DNA of 56,254 nt from Calditrichota bacterium (GTDB taxonomy: Bacteria; Electryoneota; Electryoneia; Electryoneales; Electryoneaceae): NCBI GenBank assembly GCA_018263585.1, contig JAANWZ010000044.1:702-56955 (forward strand), read 5' to 3'. The notes beneath the pieces were generated by a model. The model worked only from the letters and a program-made list of their open reading frames with translations. It did no database searches and was not told where the DNA came from. Positions 30,057-41,230 of the stretch are shown here, in pieces; within the stretch, counting starts at the first letter, position 1, and every line of letters begins with the position of its first letter. The translations under genes were made by a program, and so were the position numbers.

Positions 30057-30399
30057 GGGGACGCTTGCGAGCAGCCGGTTGTCCCATTGGCTCAGCCGGG
30101 AGTAGTATCGCGGGCGGCAAAGGAGTCAGTCTGACCGAAGCCCGACGTCCGTTTGTCGGGCGAAGTGAAGTTTATCCTGAACGAAGTGAAGGGAAGGTCC
30201 AGGTTCGACAAGCGTGGAGGATACAATGAAACTGGTGATATAGCCCTTGGATAAGCTGGACCTTCTTCACCCGCCTTCACGCAGACAGACGCGTGAAGGC
30301 GGGTTCAGAATGACGCCTCTGCCGCGCGGATGTGCTTCAGAACCCGGTCCATGCACGTGGCTGAGCTAACGGCATAACCGAATGCGAGCAAGCGTCCCC
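30057..30399 (+). repeat. MITE-like nested inverted-repeat element (343 bp)
   Basis: ggggacgcttgcgagcagccggttgtcccattggctcagcc ... ggctgagctaacggcataaccgaatgcgagcaagcgtcccc. Confidence 0.9.
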
Positions 30400-30466
30400 T
30401 GCTTGCGCAGGGCGAGCGGATCCCGGCCTGCGAGCAGGCACGGGGCATATCCGCGGGAACCGGGGG

Positions 30467-32665
30467 TCAGCGCCTCCTTCCGCCGCCACGGGGTCCGCGG
30501 CCGCCGCCGCCGCCACCACGACGGGGCGGTCCGCCGCCGTTGCCGCGACCGCCGCCGCCGCGACGGTCACGTTCGACGTAACCCTCCGGCTTCGGCAGCA
30601 GCGCCTTGCGCGACAGGTCGAGCTTACCCTCAGGCGTCTTGCTCACCAGCTTGACACGCACTTCGTCGCCGACATTGAGCACGTCGGTGACCTTGTCCAC
30701 CCGGTGCCATTCGAGCTCGCTGACATGCACGAGCCCTTCCTTGCCCGGGTAGATCTCGACAAACGCACCGAAGTCCACGACCTTGACGACCCGGCCGTCG
30801 AACTCCTCGCCGATCTCAGGTTCACGCGTCATGTTGCGGATGATTGTCTGCACTTCCCTGACCGCGTCCGCGCTCGTCGAGGAGATGCTGACAAGGCCGT
30901 CGTCGTCGATTTCGACGCTGACGCCGTACTCGGTCTGGAGCTGGCGGATCATCTTCCCGCCGGGGCCGATCACGCTGCCGATGTACTCCGGCTCGATCAT
31001 CATGTTGGCGATCGTCGGCGCGTACTCGGAGATCTGTTCGCGCGGCATCGAGATCGCGGTGTCCATCACGTCGAGAATCGCGTTGCGGCCGTCCTTCGCC
31101 TGCGCGAGCGCCTTCGCCATCACGTCCTTCGACAGGCCGGCGACCTTGATGTCCATCTGGAACGCGGTGATCCCGTCACGCGTGCCCGCGACCTTGAAGT
31201 CCATGTCGCCGAGCGCGTCCTCGTCGCCGAGGATGTCGCTGAGGATCACGAACTCGTCTCCTTCCTTGATCAGGCCCATCGCGATCCCGGCGACCGCCTT
31301 GCTCACCGGCACGCCGCAGTCCATCAGCGCGAGCGAGCCCGCGCACACCGACGCCATCGACGACGACCCGTTCGACTCGAGCACTTCGCTGACGACGCGG
31401 ACGGTGTAGGGGAACTCATCCCAGTCGGGGAGCACGGCCTTGAGCGCGCGCTCCGCGAGATGGCCGTGCCCCTGCTCGCGCCGGCTCGGGCCCATCATCC
31501 GCTTCACCTCCCCGGTGCAGAACGGCGGGAAGTTGTAGTGAAGCATGAACGTCTTCCAGTATTCGCCTTCGAGCGAATCGATCTTCTGCTCGTCCATCTT
31601 CGTGCCGAGCGTGCACGATCCGAGCGCCTGGGTCTGGCCGCGGGTGAACAGAGCGGAACCATGCGCGCGCGGGAGCACCTTGACCTCGACGCTGAGCGGG
31701 CGGATGTCGGTCGGCGAACGGCCGTCGATCCGCTGCTTCCGCTCGATCACCTGACCGCGCATCGCGTCCTTCACAAGATCCTCGAGCGCCCACCCGATCT
31801 GCTTCTCCTGCTCGGGGAACTGTTCCGCGAGTTGTTCGCGGATCTCCTCCTTGATCTCCTTCTGGCGCGCCTTGCGCTGCTGCTTGTCGGAAATCGAGAC
31901 CAGTTCGCCGACACGGTCACCGGCGGCTTTCTTCACCGCCTCCGCGACCTCCTCCGTGGTGATGAACGGTTCCCACTCGCGCTCCGGTTTGCCGAGCTCG
32001 CGCTTGAACTCGTTCTGGAACTCGATCAGCCGCCGGATCTGCTCGTGCGCGAAGTCGAGCGCCTCGAGGAACAGCTCCTCGCTGACCTCCTTCGCCTCTC
32101 CTTCGACCATCACGACCGCCTGTTCGGTGCCCGCGACGAGCAGGTTGAGCTCACACTCCTCCGTCTCCGAAATCGTCGGGTTGATCACGAACTCGCCGTC
32201 GAGACGGCCGACGCGGACACTCGCGACCGGTGTCTCGAACGGGATGTCGGAGACGAGCAGCGCGATCGACGCGCCCATCTGGCCGAGAACGTCGCCCTCG
32301 TTCTCCTGGTCGTGCGAATAGACGTTGAGCAGGACCTGTGTCTCGTGATAGTACCCCTTCGCGAACAGCGGCCGGAGCGGACGGTCGATCATCCGCGCGA
32401 TCAGGGTTTCCTTGTCATGCGGGCGCGCTTCACGTTTGAAGAACCCGCCCGGCACCTTGCCGCCGGCGTACTTGCGCTCGCGGTAGTCCACGGTGAGCGG
32501 AAAAAAGTCGGTGTTGTCACTCCGCTCCTTCCTCGATACGGCTGTCGCGAGTACGATCGTGTCGCCGTACTGCACCCAGGCGGCGCCGTCGGCCTGCTGC
32601 GCGACTTTGCCGACCTCGACTGTGAGGGTTCGTCCCCCCAGCTCCATCTCTCGTTTGAAACTCAT
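30467..32665 (-). CDS. pnp: polyribonucleotide nucleotidyltransferase
   Basis: RNase PH domains, KH ([29 protein letters not shown]) and S1 domains; Arg/Gly-rich C-terminus. Confidence 0.97.
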   Translation of the reverse strand: MSFKREMELGGRTLTVEVGKVAQQADGAAWVQYGDTIVLATAVSRKERSDNTDFFPLTVDYRERKYAGGKVPGGFFKREARPHDKETLIARMIDRPLRPLFAKGYYHETQVLLNVYSHDQENEGDVLGQMGASIALLVSDIPFETPVASVRVGRLDGEFVINPTISETEECELNLLVAGTEQAVVMVEGEAKEVSEELFLEALDFAHEQIRRLIEFQNEFKRELGKPEREWEPFITTEEVAEAVKKAAGDRVGELVSISDKQQRKARQKEIKEEIREQLAEQFPEQEKQIGWALEDLVKDAMRGQVIERKQRIDGRSPTDIRPLSVEVKVLPRAHGSALFTRGQTQALGSCTLGTKMDEQKIDSLEGEYWKTFMLHYNFPPFCTGEVKRMMGPSRREQGHGHLAERALKAVLPDWDEFPYTVRVVSEVLESNGSSSMASVCAGSLALMDCGVPVSKAVAGIAMGLIKEGDEFVILSDILGDEDALGDMDFKVAGTRDGITAFQMDIKVAGLSKDVMAKALAQAKDGRNAILDVMDTAISMPREQISEYAPTIANMMIEPEYIGSVIGPGGKMIRQLQTEYGVSVEIDDDGLVSISSTSADAVREVQTIIRNMTREPEIGEEFDGRVVKVVDFGAFVEIYPGKEGLVHVSELEWHRVDKVTDVLNVGDEVRVKLVSKTPEGKLDLSRKALLPKPEGYVERDRRGGGGRGNGGGPPRRGGGGGGRGPRGGGRRR

Positions 32666-32713
32666 GCTTCCTCCGTGCACCGGATACCCGTCCGATGTTT
32701 GATTGACGGGATG

Positions 32714-32983
32714 TTACCGGCGGATTCCAAGTTCCTTGATCAGCGTACGATAGCGTTCAACGTCCCTCTCCCGCAGGTAGCGAAGCAGTCGCTGGCGCTT
32801 GCCGACGATCTGCAACAGACCGCGCCGGCTGTGATGATCCTTCTCGTGGTTGCGAAAGTGTTCGGTCAGATCACGGATGCGCTCGGTCATGAGCGCCACC
32901 TGCACCTCCGTGCGGCCGGTGTCGTGCTCGTCACGACCGAATTTGCGGATGATCTCCTCCCGTCTCTCCTTTGTCAGCGGCAT
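32714..32983 (-). CDS. rpsO: 30S ribosomal protein S15
   Basis: [49 protein letters not shown]. Confidence 0.97.
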   Translation of the reverse strand: MPLTKERREEIIRKFGRDEHDTGRTEVQVALMTERIRDLTEHFRNHEKDHHSRRGLLQIVGKRQRLLRYLRERDVERYRTLIKELGIRR

Positions 32984-33079
32984 TGCGCTCTCTCCTTCGA
33001 TCTCTATCTGTCTGTTGTTGCTCTTCTGTGTAAAGAGGCTCCGGAATAATGTGTCTCGTGCAAAGACTCGGCCCAGGGC

Positions 33080-33240
33080 GAGCGTGTCATCCTGAACCCG
33101 CGTGCGGCGTCAGTGTGCCGCATGCGGGTGAAGGAGGTCCGAGTCCGACCCCGGTGGACCATGGAAACACAACCGTCTGTTTACCTGGACCTTCTTCACT
33201 TCGCCCGACGAACAGACATCGGGCTCGTTCAGAATGACGT
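33080..33240. repeat. partial MITE-like/REP module
   Basis: gtgtcatcctgaacccgcgtgcggcg...cctggaccttcttcacttcgcccgacgaacagacatcgggctcgttcagaatgacg. Confidence 0.75.
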
Positions 33241-33317
33241 CGTCCCCGCGGCGCGCTGCTGCGCAATAGCCGCAGCCCGCAGCCCGCCCCCGCAGTCCGA
33301 AGTCCGCAGCCCCCACA

Positions 33318-34244
33318 TCACGCCCTCGCCAACACCTGGCGCGCGCGCTCGCTGTCATCATCCATCTGCGCGATCAGCTGTTCAGCGCTGTCGAATGCTT
33401 CCTGGCCGCGGAGGAAATCGACCCATTCGACGACGATCACCTGGCCGTGCAGCTCGCGATCGACATCGAAGATGTGCACCTCGACGGACAGTTCGAGGCG
33501 CGGGCCGAACGTCTCCTTGTGTCCGACGGAGGCGACGCCGTCGTACCAGCGCCCGTCCCCCAGCTTCACGCGCACCGCGTACACGCCCTCGGCGGGGATG
33601 AGCTGGTCCGGATCGACGAGGCGCAGGTTCGCTGTCGGGTAGCCGAGCTCTCGGCCGCGGCCTTCGCCGGTTGTCACGGTCGCCGGTGTCCGGTAGCGTC
33701 CGCCGAGGTAACGGTTCGCATCGCGCATCCGTCCCCCTTCGATCGCGAGCCGGATGCGCGTACTGCTCACCGCCGCCTCGTCCTCCTCGTGCGCCTCGAC
33801 GATCACGAGCTCGTAGCCGTACACCGGCGCGCGCTCGCGCATGAAGTCGAGGTTGCCCTCGCGGTTTCGGCCGAACGAGTGGTTGAACCCGACGACGAGC
33901 CGCGCGAGGCCGATTGTCCCGACGAGGATGTCGCGGAGAAATGTCTCCGCCGGCAGCTGCGCGATCTCGCGCGAGAACGGGATCACGATCACGCGCTCGA
34001 TGCCCATCCGTTCCAGCTTGCGCAGTTTCTCCCCGGTCGGCGTGAGCAGCTTGAGCCGTTCCTGGCCGGGCGAGAGCACGTGCCGCGGGTGCGGGTCGAA
34101 CGTGACCACGGTCGGGCGCCGTCCGCTGACGACCTCGGCGAGCAGGTGATGGTGGCCGAGGTGGACGCCGTCGAACGTGCCGATCGTGACCGACGCCTCG
34201 TCGCGGCGCGGGATCTGCTGCGTGCCGTACTGATAGACCTCCAT
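33318..34244 (-). CDS. ribF: bifunctional riboflavin kinase/FAD synthetase
   Basis: SVTIGTFDGVHLGHHHLL; VVTFDPHPRHVL; GYPTANLRL. Confidence 0.93.
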   Translation of the reverse strand: MEVYQYGTQQIPRRDEASVTIGTFDGVHLGHHHLLAEVVSGRRPTVVTFDPHPRHVLSPGQERLKLLTPTGEKLRKLERMGIERVIVIPFSREIAQLPAETFLRDILVGTIGLARLVVGFNHSFGRNREGNLDFMRERAPVYGYELVIVEAHEEDEAAVSSTRIRLAIEGGRMRDANRYLGGRYRTPATVTTGEGRGRELGYPTANLRLVDPDQLIPAEGVYAVRVKLGDGRWYDGVASVGHKETFGPRLELSVEVHIFDVDRELHGQVIVVEWVDFLRGQEAFDSAEQLIAQMDDDSERARQVLARA

Positions 34245-34343
34245 CGGCTCCCTGCTCGTTGCCCGTCCGGCTGTTGTCAGCAGATTCCGTGACCGGCGGC
34301 GGCGGGTGGCCCGGGGCTTGCCCCGGGTCTCATACACCATCGG

Positions 34344-35045
34344 TCATCCTGAACAAGCGCGCCATGTGTTCTCGAGTTCCGCGAGTGGAACCGCCGCATC
34401 GATCGTGTATTCGCCCGCCTGTGTCCGTCTCAGCGCGCTCAGCGCGGCGGGCGCGCCGAGTTCTGTGCCGATGTCGCGGACGAGGCCGCGCACGTAGAAC
34501 CCGCCGGCGACGGTGACCGCGAACTTGCACTCACGCGCGGCGGCGTCGTACGCCATCAATTCGGCCGCCTCGATTTCCGCCCGCCTCGGCTCGCGCGGCA
34601 GCCACCAGCCGCGGCGGGCGACCCTGTACAACGGCTGGCCCCGCAGTTTCAGCGCCGACACGAGCGGCGGCGTCTGCTCCGGCCGGGATGTGACCGCGGC
34701 GAACGCGTCCCGCAGCCGGCGCTCGCCGAACTCGGGAACCTCGACCTCGACCAGCCGATCAGCGTCCGTGTCGTGCGTCGGCGAGCAGATTCCGAACCGG
34801 ACCGTCGCCTCGTATGTCTTGTTCCCGGCGAGTCCCTCGCTGAGCCGTTTCGTCGCCTCGCGCCCGACGCCGACGACGAGCAGCCCGGTCGCGATCGGGT
34901 CGAGCGTGCCGGCGTGGCCGGCCTTACGCACCCCCGTGACCCGGCGGACATGATCGACGGCGCGCCGGGATGTGATCCCCGCCGGCTTGTCAATCAGCAC
35001 CCAGGCGGCGCCGGGGGCGAGCGGCACGATCCCCCGTGCGCGCAC
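34344..35045 (-). CDS. truB: tRNA pseudouridine(55) synthase
   Basis: VLIDKPAGITSRRAVDHVRRVTGVRKAGHAGTLDPIATGLL; GTG start approximate. Confidence 0.93.
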   Translation of the reverse strand: MRARGIVPLAPGAAWVLIDKPAGITSRRAVDHVRRVTGVRKAGHAGTLDPIATGLLVVGVGREATKRLSEGLAGNKTYEATVRFGICSPTHDTDADRLVEVEVPEFGERRLRDAFAAVTSRPEQTPPLVSALKLRGQPLYRVARRGWWLPREPRRAEIEAAELMAYDAAARECKFAVTVAGGFYVRGLVRDIGTELGAPAALSALRRTQAGEYTIDAAVPLAELENTWRACSG

Positions 35046-35049
35046 AAAA

Positions 35050-36066
35050 TCAGGCACCGCTCGACTCCGCGGCGAGCGCCTCGTGCACCGCTTCGACGCA
35101 GAGGTCGCGGATTCGTTCGCGGGCGTGGCGCGTGTCCCCGTCCAGTTGCCCGCCGGCGGCGAGACGGTGCCCTCCTCCGCTGATCCGGCTCGCGAGCCGG
35201 GACACGTCAACGCGCCCGGCGCTGCGCAGCGAGACCTTGAACGCGCCGTTGTGCAGCGGGCGCAGCAGCGCGGCGACCTCGACGCTGTCGATGTCGAGCA
35301 GGTGGTTCACGAACCCCTCGTGATCGACGCCGATCTCATCCGGCTCCATGTGCGAGACCGCGACGCGGGCGCCATCATGGAGCTCCATCCGCGTGAGCAC
35401 GCGGCCGAGTGCGCGCACGACCCGTTCGTCCGTGCGGTGATACACTTCGCGCGCGACGAGCTCGTATTCGGCGCCGTGTTCGATCAGCTCCGCCGCCGCG
35501 CGCAACGCCGCCGGCGTCGTCCCGTTGAACGCGAACCGGCCGGTGTCCGTGTAGATCCCGGTGTACAGCGCGGTCGCGACGTCCGGCGTCGGCTCGAGCT
35601 CGAAATCGCGGTAGAGCACGAGCATCATCTCGGCGGTCGCCGCCGCGTCCGTGTCCACCCAGCACGCGTCGCCCGTACCCGGGTTGGTCACGTGATGGTC
35701 GATGTTGATCGAGGTCATCGACGGTTCGACGAGCGCGGCCGCGTTGCCGATCCTGTCCGGCGTGCTCACATCGACGGTGAGCACGGCGTCGTACGGCGCG
35801 AGTTTCTTCGCCGGTTTCGCCGTGTACAACCCGTCGAGCCCGGGGAGGAACCGGTAGCGCGGCGGCACCGGGTCGGGCAGCACCGGCACGGCGTACTTCC
35901 CCAGCCCGGAGCGGAGCAGATGCCCGGCCGCGAGCAGCGTGCCGACAGCATCGCCGTCCGGATTCTGATGAGTCGTCACGAGGAAGCGCTGATGCGCATT
36001 CAACGCGCGGACCACGTCAATCAGCGCCACGGGGCTCCTCGGGGTGGGAGGATGAGGAGTTGTCAA
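35050..36066 (-). CDS. nrnA: DHH-family bifunctional oligoribonuclease/PAP phosphatase
   Basis: FLVTTHQNPDGDAVGTLLA; SINIDHHVTN; SGGGHRLAAGG. Confidence 0.9.
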   Translation of the reverse strand: MTTPHPPTPRSPVALIDVVRALNAHQRFLVTTHQNPDGDAVGTLLAAGHLLRSGLGKYAVPVLPDPVPPRYRFLPGLDGLYTAKPAKKLAPYDAVLTVDVSTPDRIGNAAALVEPSMTSINIDHHVTNPGTGDACWVDTDAAATAEMMLVLYRDFELEPTPDVATALYTGIYTDTGRFAFNGTTPAALRAAAELIEHGAEYELVAREVYHRTDERVVRALGRVLTRMELHDGARVAVSHMEPDEIGVDHEGFVNHLLDIDSVEVAALLRPLHNGAFKVSLRSAGRVDVSRLASRISGGGHRLAAGGQLDGDTRHARERIRDLCVEAVHEALAAESSGA

Positions 36067-36406
36067 GCTGGTTCAACAACTGCTCGATCCGGTCAGCACG
36101 CTCCATGGTGTCATCCCAGACAAAGCGGAATTCGGGGATCTTGCGGATGCGCAGCGCGGACGCCGCCTGCCCGCGCAGCCGCCTGCCCTGTTTCACGATC
36201 TGTTTGAACACGGCCTCGTTGTCGTCGGCGCCATGCACGGAGGTGAAGATCGCGGCGACTGAGAGATCATCGCTCACCCGCACCTCGGGCACGGACACGA
36301 TCACGCCGGGAAACGTCGCCTGCACGTGATCGCGCAGCCGCTCCGACACGACCTTCTGGATCTCGACGCCCACACGGCGGGCGCGTTTGCTCTTCGGAAA
36401 CTTCAT
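36017..36406 (-). CDS. rbfA: ribosome-binding factor A
   Basis: KRARRVGVEIQKVVSERLRD; RKIPEFRFVWDDTMERADRIEQLL. Confidence 0.93.
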   Translation of the reverse strand: MKFPKSKRARRVGVEIQKVVSERLRDHVQATFPGVIVSVPEVRVSDDLSVAAIFTSVHGADDNEAVFKQIVKQGRRLRGQAASALRIRKIPEFRFVWDDTMERADRIEQLLNQLDNSSSSHPEEPRGAD

Positions 36407-36690
36407 AGCCACTGGAACTGGCGGCCGAGGATGTTCAACTCCGGGTGAGACTCGAAGATCTCCTCGACGTCGCGCAGCCGTTTCTCCGCAACAGACCGTT
36501 CCGCCGCGATCGTGACCACCGCCATGTGACTGCGGCCGGCGCGGTCCTGGAAATCGACCTCCGCGATCGCGACGTTCATTTTGCGCGCGCATTTGTCGCG
36601 AATCGACCGCAGCACGCGGCGCTTGTCCTTCAGCGTGCGCGCGCCGGGGATGAGGAACTCGGCCTCGTACAGCCCGATCGCAGCGTTCAT
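36403..36690 (-). CDS. DUF503 family protein (YlxP-like)
   Basis: IGLYEAEFLIPGARTLKDKRRVLRSIRDKCARKMNVAIAEVDFQD. Confidence 0.9.
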   Translation of the reverse strand: MNAAIGLYEAEFLIPGARTLKDKRRVLRSIRDKCARKMNVAIAEVDFQDRAGRSHMAVVTIAAERSVAEKRLRDVEEIFESHPELNILGRQFQWL

Positions 36691-36841
36691 GCCCGCTCGT
36701 TGTTCAAGCCCGTACTCATGTCTTCGCTTCCGCGGCATCTCTTAGAGTAACGAGTTCCGAGTAACGAGTGTCGAGACGGCCTGTGCCCCGCGCCCGCTTG
36801 CAGGCCGGGCTGCATTCGCTGTGAATACACCGTCTGGTCAG

Positions 36842-37090
36842 CCGCGGTTGCGAGCAACCGCGGGCCTGTTTGGATTAGACCGCACGGCCGGTACTGTTCC
36901 GTGGGATCAGCCGCGCTGACCGCTGCGCCGTCCCCGCGGGCATTGTCCGGCGCACTCCGGGGACGCTTGCCAGCAAGCGTCCCCTTCCCATTCCACCCCT
37001 GTCGAACCTGGACCTTTCCTTCACTGCGTTCAGGATAAACTTCACTTCGCCCGGCAAACCGCCGCCGGGCTGCGTTGAGAATGACGCGGT
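36842..37090. repeat. compound mosaic of four repeat types incl. 26-bp GGGGACGCTTGCCAGCAAGCGTCCCC palindrome (36959-36984)
   Basis: CCGCGGTTGC module, GCCGCGCTGACC..GTCCCCGCGGGCAT module, 26-bp palindrome, and a GGACC..TTC..CAGGATAA/GAATGACGCGG module. Confidence 0.85.
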
Positions 37091-37119
37091 GTCCGCCTGT
37101 CCGCATGTAGTTTGTTCCA

Positions 37120-39852
37120 CTATTCGCCGGTGCCGACTTCGATCTCGCGCTCGACCTCGACGATCCGGTAGCACTGCAGCGTGTCGCCGAGCTTGATATC
37201 GTTGTAGTTGGCGATCTTGATCCCGCACTCGTAGCCCTGCGCGACGTGCTTCACGTCATCCTTGAACCGCTTGAGCGTATCGATCTTGCCCTGGTAGAGC
37301 TCGGTGCCGTCGCGCAGCAGCCGCACCTTGTCGTCGCGGCCGATCTTCCCCTCGGTGACATAGCAGCCGGCGATCGTGCCGATCCGGCTGATCTTGAACG
37401 TGTTGCGCACTTCCGCGTAGCCGGTGACCTCCTCGGCGGTCTCCGCCTTGTGCATCCCGATGATGATGCCCTTCACGTCCTCGATCAGCTCGTAGATGAC
37501 GCGATACGTGTCGACGGTGACTTCGTGCAACTGCGCCATCTCGCGGGCTTTCTGGGTCGGGTGCACGTTGAACCCGATGATCATCGCGTTCGACGCGCTC
37601 GCGAGCAGGATGTCGGACTCGGACATCGGGCCGACGCCGCGGTGGATGATCTTGACCTCGACCTCCTCCGTGGTCAGCCGCATCAGGCTGTCGGCGATCG
37701 CCTCCACCGAGCCGTCCACGTCGCCCTTGATGATCAGGTTAAGCTCTGCCTTTTCCTGGCCCTCGACGAACGTGAGCAGCCTGTCCCGACCGGAGACGCC
37801 CTCGCGCATCCGCATCTCCTGCTCACGGAGCTGCTGCTGGCGTTTTGTCGCGATCTCGCGCGCCTCGCGTTCGTCCTTGAACACGATCAACTGGTCGCCG
37901 ACGTGCGGCGCGCCTTCGAAGCCTGTGATCAGGGCAGGCTGGCCGGGCAGCACCTGCTCGCGCTTCCGGCCGCGCTCGTCGAACATCGCGCGCACGCGAC
38001 CGAAATACGGCCCGGTGACGAACACATCGCCGATCCGCAGCGTCCCCTTCTGCACGAGCACCGTGCACACCGTGCCGCGCCCCTTCTCGAGCCGCGATTC
38101 GATCACGTAGCCGCGGGCGGTCGTCTCGCGCGGCGCTTTCAGCTCGAGCATCTCCGCCGCGATCAGGATATTGTCGAGCAGTTCGTCGATGTTCTCGCCC
38201 TGCTTCGCGGACACTTCGGACGCCTGCACATCGCCGCCCCAATCCTCGACGAGCACGCCGTGGTCGGCGAGCTGCTGGCGCACCTTTTCCGCGTTCGCGC
38301 CCGGCTTGTCCATCTTGTTGATCGCGACGACGATCGGCACTTCCGCCGCCTTCGCGTGATCGATCGCCTCGATCGTCTGCGGCATCACCTGGTCGTCCGC
38401 GGCGACGACGAGCACGACGATGTCGGTCACCTGCGCGCCGCGCGCGCGCATCGCGGTGAACGCCTCGTGGCCCGGCGTGTCGAGGAACGTGATCTTCTGC
38501 TCGTTGTGGTCGATCTCGTACGCGCCGATGTGCTGCGTGATCCCGCCGGCCTCGCCCTCCGCGACGCGTGTGTGGCGGATGTGGTCGAGCAGCGTCGTCT
38601 TCCCGTGATCGACGTGCCCCATCACCGTGACCACCGGCGGGCGCGGGAGCAGCTCGCCCTCGTCCTCGTCCTCCTCCTCGGACTCGGCGATCATCTCCTG
38701 TTGCTGCATGTCATCGACGAATTCGACGTGATAGCCGTGCTCCTCCGCGAGCAACTGGATCGTGTCGCGCTCGAGGCGCTGGTTGATCGTGACGCGCAGG
38801 CCGAGCATCAGGCACTCCTTGATCAGCTCGCTGACCTGCACATCCATCAGGTTCGCCAATTCCTGCGTCGAGATGAACTCGGTGATCCGGAGCAGGTTCT
38901 GGTCCTCATCGACGATCCCGACTTCCGGGCGCACCTTGCGCTTGCGTTTCTTCCTGCCGCCGCCGGACTCCATCGCGGCGAGCGTCTGCCTGAGCTGCGC
39001 CTCCACCTCGGCGGCGTCCGGCTTCTTTTTCTTTTCCTTCTTGCGGCGGCGTTTCTTCGGCGCGGCAGCGTCGCCGGCGGTGACATGACCGCCGCCGGTC
39101 CGCTTCTCTGCCACATCACGGGTGGGCTTGCGGCGGCGCTTGCGCCGCGTACGGCGCTCCTCCTCGTCCTCCGCGACTTTCGGCTTCTTCTCCCGCTTCG
39201 GTTTGATCGGGACGTCCGCGTCCTGCGGCGGAGCGGGCGGGGGTGTGAGCGAGAGGATGTCCTCGTTGCTCACGCCGCCGCGCACGGAAGGTGTTGAACG
39301 ATCCGCCGGCTTCTTCGCCCGCCTCCGTTCGCCCGCATCCGCCTCTTCGTCGGCACGGCTTCCGTCCGCACCAGGACGGACGGGCGGGGCCTTTTCCTCC
39401 CCGGCTCGTTCGCGCTCGGCCGCCCGGCTGTCCTCGTCACCCGCTTCCGGCTCCTGCTCCACGGACGCGCGCCTGAACTCGCCCGGATCGTGACGGCGCA
39501 CGGAGGGTGTCTCCCGGGTCTTCGCACCCGAGGAACTGGTCTCGAGGATCTTCTGGAGCTCCGCCTCGCGCGCCTTCTGCGCCTCTTCCGCCTTACGCTG
39601 CGACTCTTCGTGCGCGGCCTCTTCCTGGAGCTCGTGCCAGCGATCCGGGTCAAACTTCTGCAGCAACAGCCCGTACATGTCATCATCCACGGGCGTCATC
39701 TGCTTCTTGGTCACCTCGAACCCGTTCGCCTTCAGCTCCTCGATCAGGGTATCCGTCGCGAGCTTCAGCTCCTTGGCGACCTGAAACAGCTTCCTCTTTT
39801 TCGCGCCTGCAGCCAAACTGGTACTCCGTGTGCTTGCAGAAGACGAAGACAA
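37120..39852 (-). CDS. infB: translation initiation factor IF-2
   Basis: [54 protein letters not shown]. Confidence 0.97.
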   Translation of the reverse strand: MSSSSASTRSTSLAAGAKKRKLFQVAKELKLATDTLIEELKANGFEVTKKQMTPVDDDMYGLLLQKFDPDRWHELQEEAAHEESQRKAEEAQKAREAELQKILETSSSGAKTRETPSVRRHDPGEFRRASVEQEPEAGDEDSRAAERERAGEEKAPPVRPGADGSRADEEADAGERRRAKKPADRSTPSVRGGVSNEDILSLTPPPAPPQDADVPIKPKREKKPKVAEDEEERRTRRKRRRKPTRDVAEKRTGGGHVTAGDAAAPKKRRRKKEKKKKPDAAEVEAQLRQTLAAMESGGGRKKRKRKVRPEVGIVDEDQNLLRITEFISTQELANLMDVQVSELIKECLMLGLRVTINQRLERDTIQLLAEEHGYHVEFVDDMQQQEMIAESEEEDEDEGELLPRPPVVTVMGHVDHGKTTLLDHIRHTRVAEGEAGGITQHIGAYEIDHNEQKITFLDTPGHEAFTAMRARGAQVTDIVVLVVAADDQVMPQTIEAIDHAKAAEVPIVVAINKMDKPGANAEKVRQQLADHGVLVEDWGGDVQASEVSAKQGENIDELLDNILIAAEMLELKAPRETTARGYVIESRLEKGRGTVCTVLVQKGTLRIGDVFVTGPYFGRVRAMFDERGRKREQVLPGQPALITGFEGAPHVGDQLIVFKDEREAREIATKRQQQLREQEMRMREGVSGRDRLLTFVEGQEKAELNLIIKGDVDGSVEAIADSLMRLTTEEVEVKIIHRGVGPMSESDILLASASNAMIIGFNVHPTQKAREMAQLHEVTVDTYRVIYELIEDVKGIIIGMHKAETAEEVTGYAEVRNTFKISRIGTIAGCYVTEGKIGRDDKVRLLRDGTELYQGKIDTLKRFKDDVKHVAQGYECGIKIANYNDIKLGDTLQCYRIVEVEREIEVGTGE

Positions 39853-39987
39853 CTCGTGCGCCGTCCGGTTGCTCCCGCCGGCAATCGTCCCGCTGTTCGG
39901 GCTACAACGTGTTCTCCCGCACCGCCCGCCGTCAACCGCGACCGACTCCGTGTGCCGCGCTCGAGACAGGCGAGTTTACCGCGGCTC

Positions 39988-41217
39988 TCATTCTTCGAAA
40001 TACGTTTCCAGCACTTCGAGCAGTGAGCGCGCCTGTTCCTCGTCCATCCCGTCGAGCTGAATCAGCCCTTCGACCCCGGCGTCCATCACCTCGTCGGCGG
40101 TGTTCAACCCGGCCGCCGACAGCAGCGCGAGCGTCTCCGGCGTCAACTCCTCGACCTCGCTGAGCGGGAGCTCCTCGATGTAGTACTCCGACTCCTTGAT
40201 CGGATCGATCTGGTGGCCTGTGATTTCGCTCGCGAGCCGGATGTTCTGCCCGCGCCGGCCGATCGCCATCGACATCTGGTCGTCCGGCACGACAACAGTC
40301 ACCTGCGGCGCCGTCTCGTGGAACAGGATCTCGAGCGGAATCACCGGTTGCAGGCTGCGCCGCACCATCAGCTCGCGGTCGGACGTGTACTCGATGATGT
40401 CGATCTTCTCGTTGTTCAACTCGCGCACGATCGCCTGGATGCGCACGCCTTTCATCCCGACACAGGCGCCGACCGGATCGACGCGCGGGTCGTTCGACGT
40501 GACCGCGATCTTCGTGCGGTCGCCGGCCTCGCGCGCGATCTTCCTGATCTCGACGATCCCGTCGTAGATCTCCGGCACCTCGAGCTCGAACAGCCGGCGC
40601 ACGAACAGCTCGCTGCGCCGGGAGACGATGATCTGCGGCTCGCGGCTCGTCTCGCGCACCTCGAGGATAATCGCCTTGATCGACTGACCACGCCGCCAGC
40701 GTTCGCTGTAGATCTGCTCCGGCTGCGGCATGATCACTTCCGTCTTGTCCACGTTGATCCGGATCTCGCGCCGGTTCGCCTGGTGCACGTCGCCGATCAC
40801 GATCTCCCCGATCCGGCCGCTGAACTCATCGTACAGGTTCTGCTTCTCGATCTCCTTGATCTTCTGGATCAGGTTCTGCTTCGTCGAGAGCACGAGCCGG
40901 CGGCCGAACGAGTTGTAGTCGATCACCTCGACGAACTCGTCGCCGACCTCGATGTCCGGGTCGGTTTCCCGCGCCTTGCTCAGCTTGATCTCAAGCGCCT
41001 CTTCCTCCACCTCGCCGTCCGGCACGACCTCCTTCTCCGCGTAGATCTCGATGTCACCCTTTTCCAGGTTGAAGATCACGGAGAAGTTTTCGCTCGTGCC
41101 GTACCGTTTCTCGATCGCCTTGAGGAACACCGACTCGATGATCTCCTGGAACGTATCCCGGTCGATGTTCTTCTCGCGGATGATCTGCGAGATGGCGTCA
41201 ACGACTTCCTGGTTCAT
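39988..41217 (-). CDS. nusA: transcription termination/antitermination protein NusA
   Basis: RTKIAVTSNDPRVDPVGACVGMKGVRIQAIVRELNNEKIDII; GRRGQNIRLASEITG. Confidence 0.97.
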   Translation of the reverse strand: MNQEVVDAISQIIREKNIDRDTFQEIIESVFLKAIEKRYGTSENFSVIFNLEKGDIEIYAEKEVVPDGEVEEEALEIKLSKARETDPDIEVGDEFVEVIDYNSFGRRLVLSTKQNLIQKIKEIEKQNLYDEFSGRIGEIVIGDVHQANRREIRINVDKTEVIMPQPEQIYSERWRRGQSIKAIILEVRETSREPQIIVSRRSELFVRRLFELEVPEIYDGIVEIRKIAREAGDRTKIAVTSNDPRVDPVGACVGMKGVRIQAIVRELNNEKIDIIEYTSDRELMVRRSLQPVIPLEILFHETAPQVTVVVPDDQMSMAIGRRGQNIRLASEITGHQIDPIKESEYYIEELPLSEVEELTPETLALLSAAGLNTADEVMDAGVEGLIQLDGMDEEQARSLLEVLETYFEE

Positions 41218-41230
41218 CTCTTCCGTTCCT

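Noticed and set aside
30704-33049. 781-aa plus-strand ORF opposite pnp/rpsO
   Set aside because: Antisense shadow of high-GC coding sequence; the minus-strand pnp and rpsO have clear family motifs.
37246-39297. 683-aa plus-strand ORF
   Set aside because: Antisense to infB; His/Asp/Leu/Arg-rich shadow translation.
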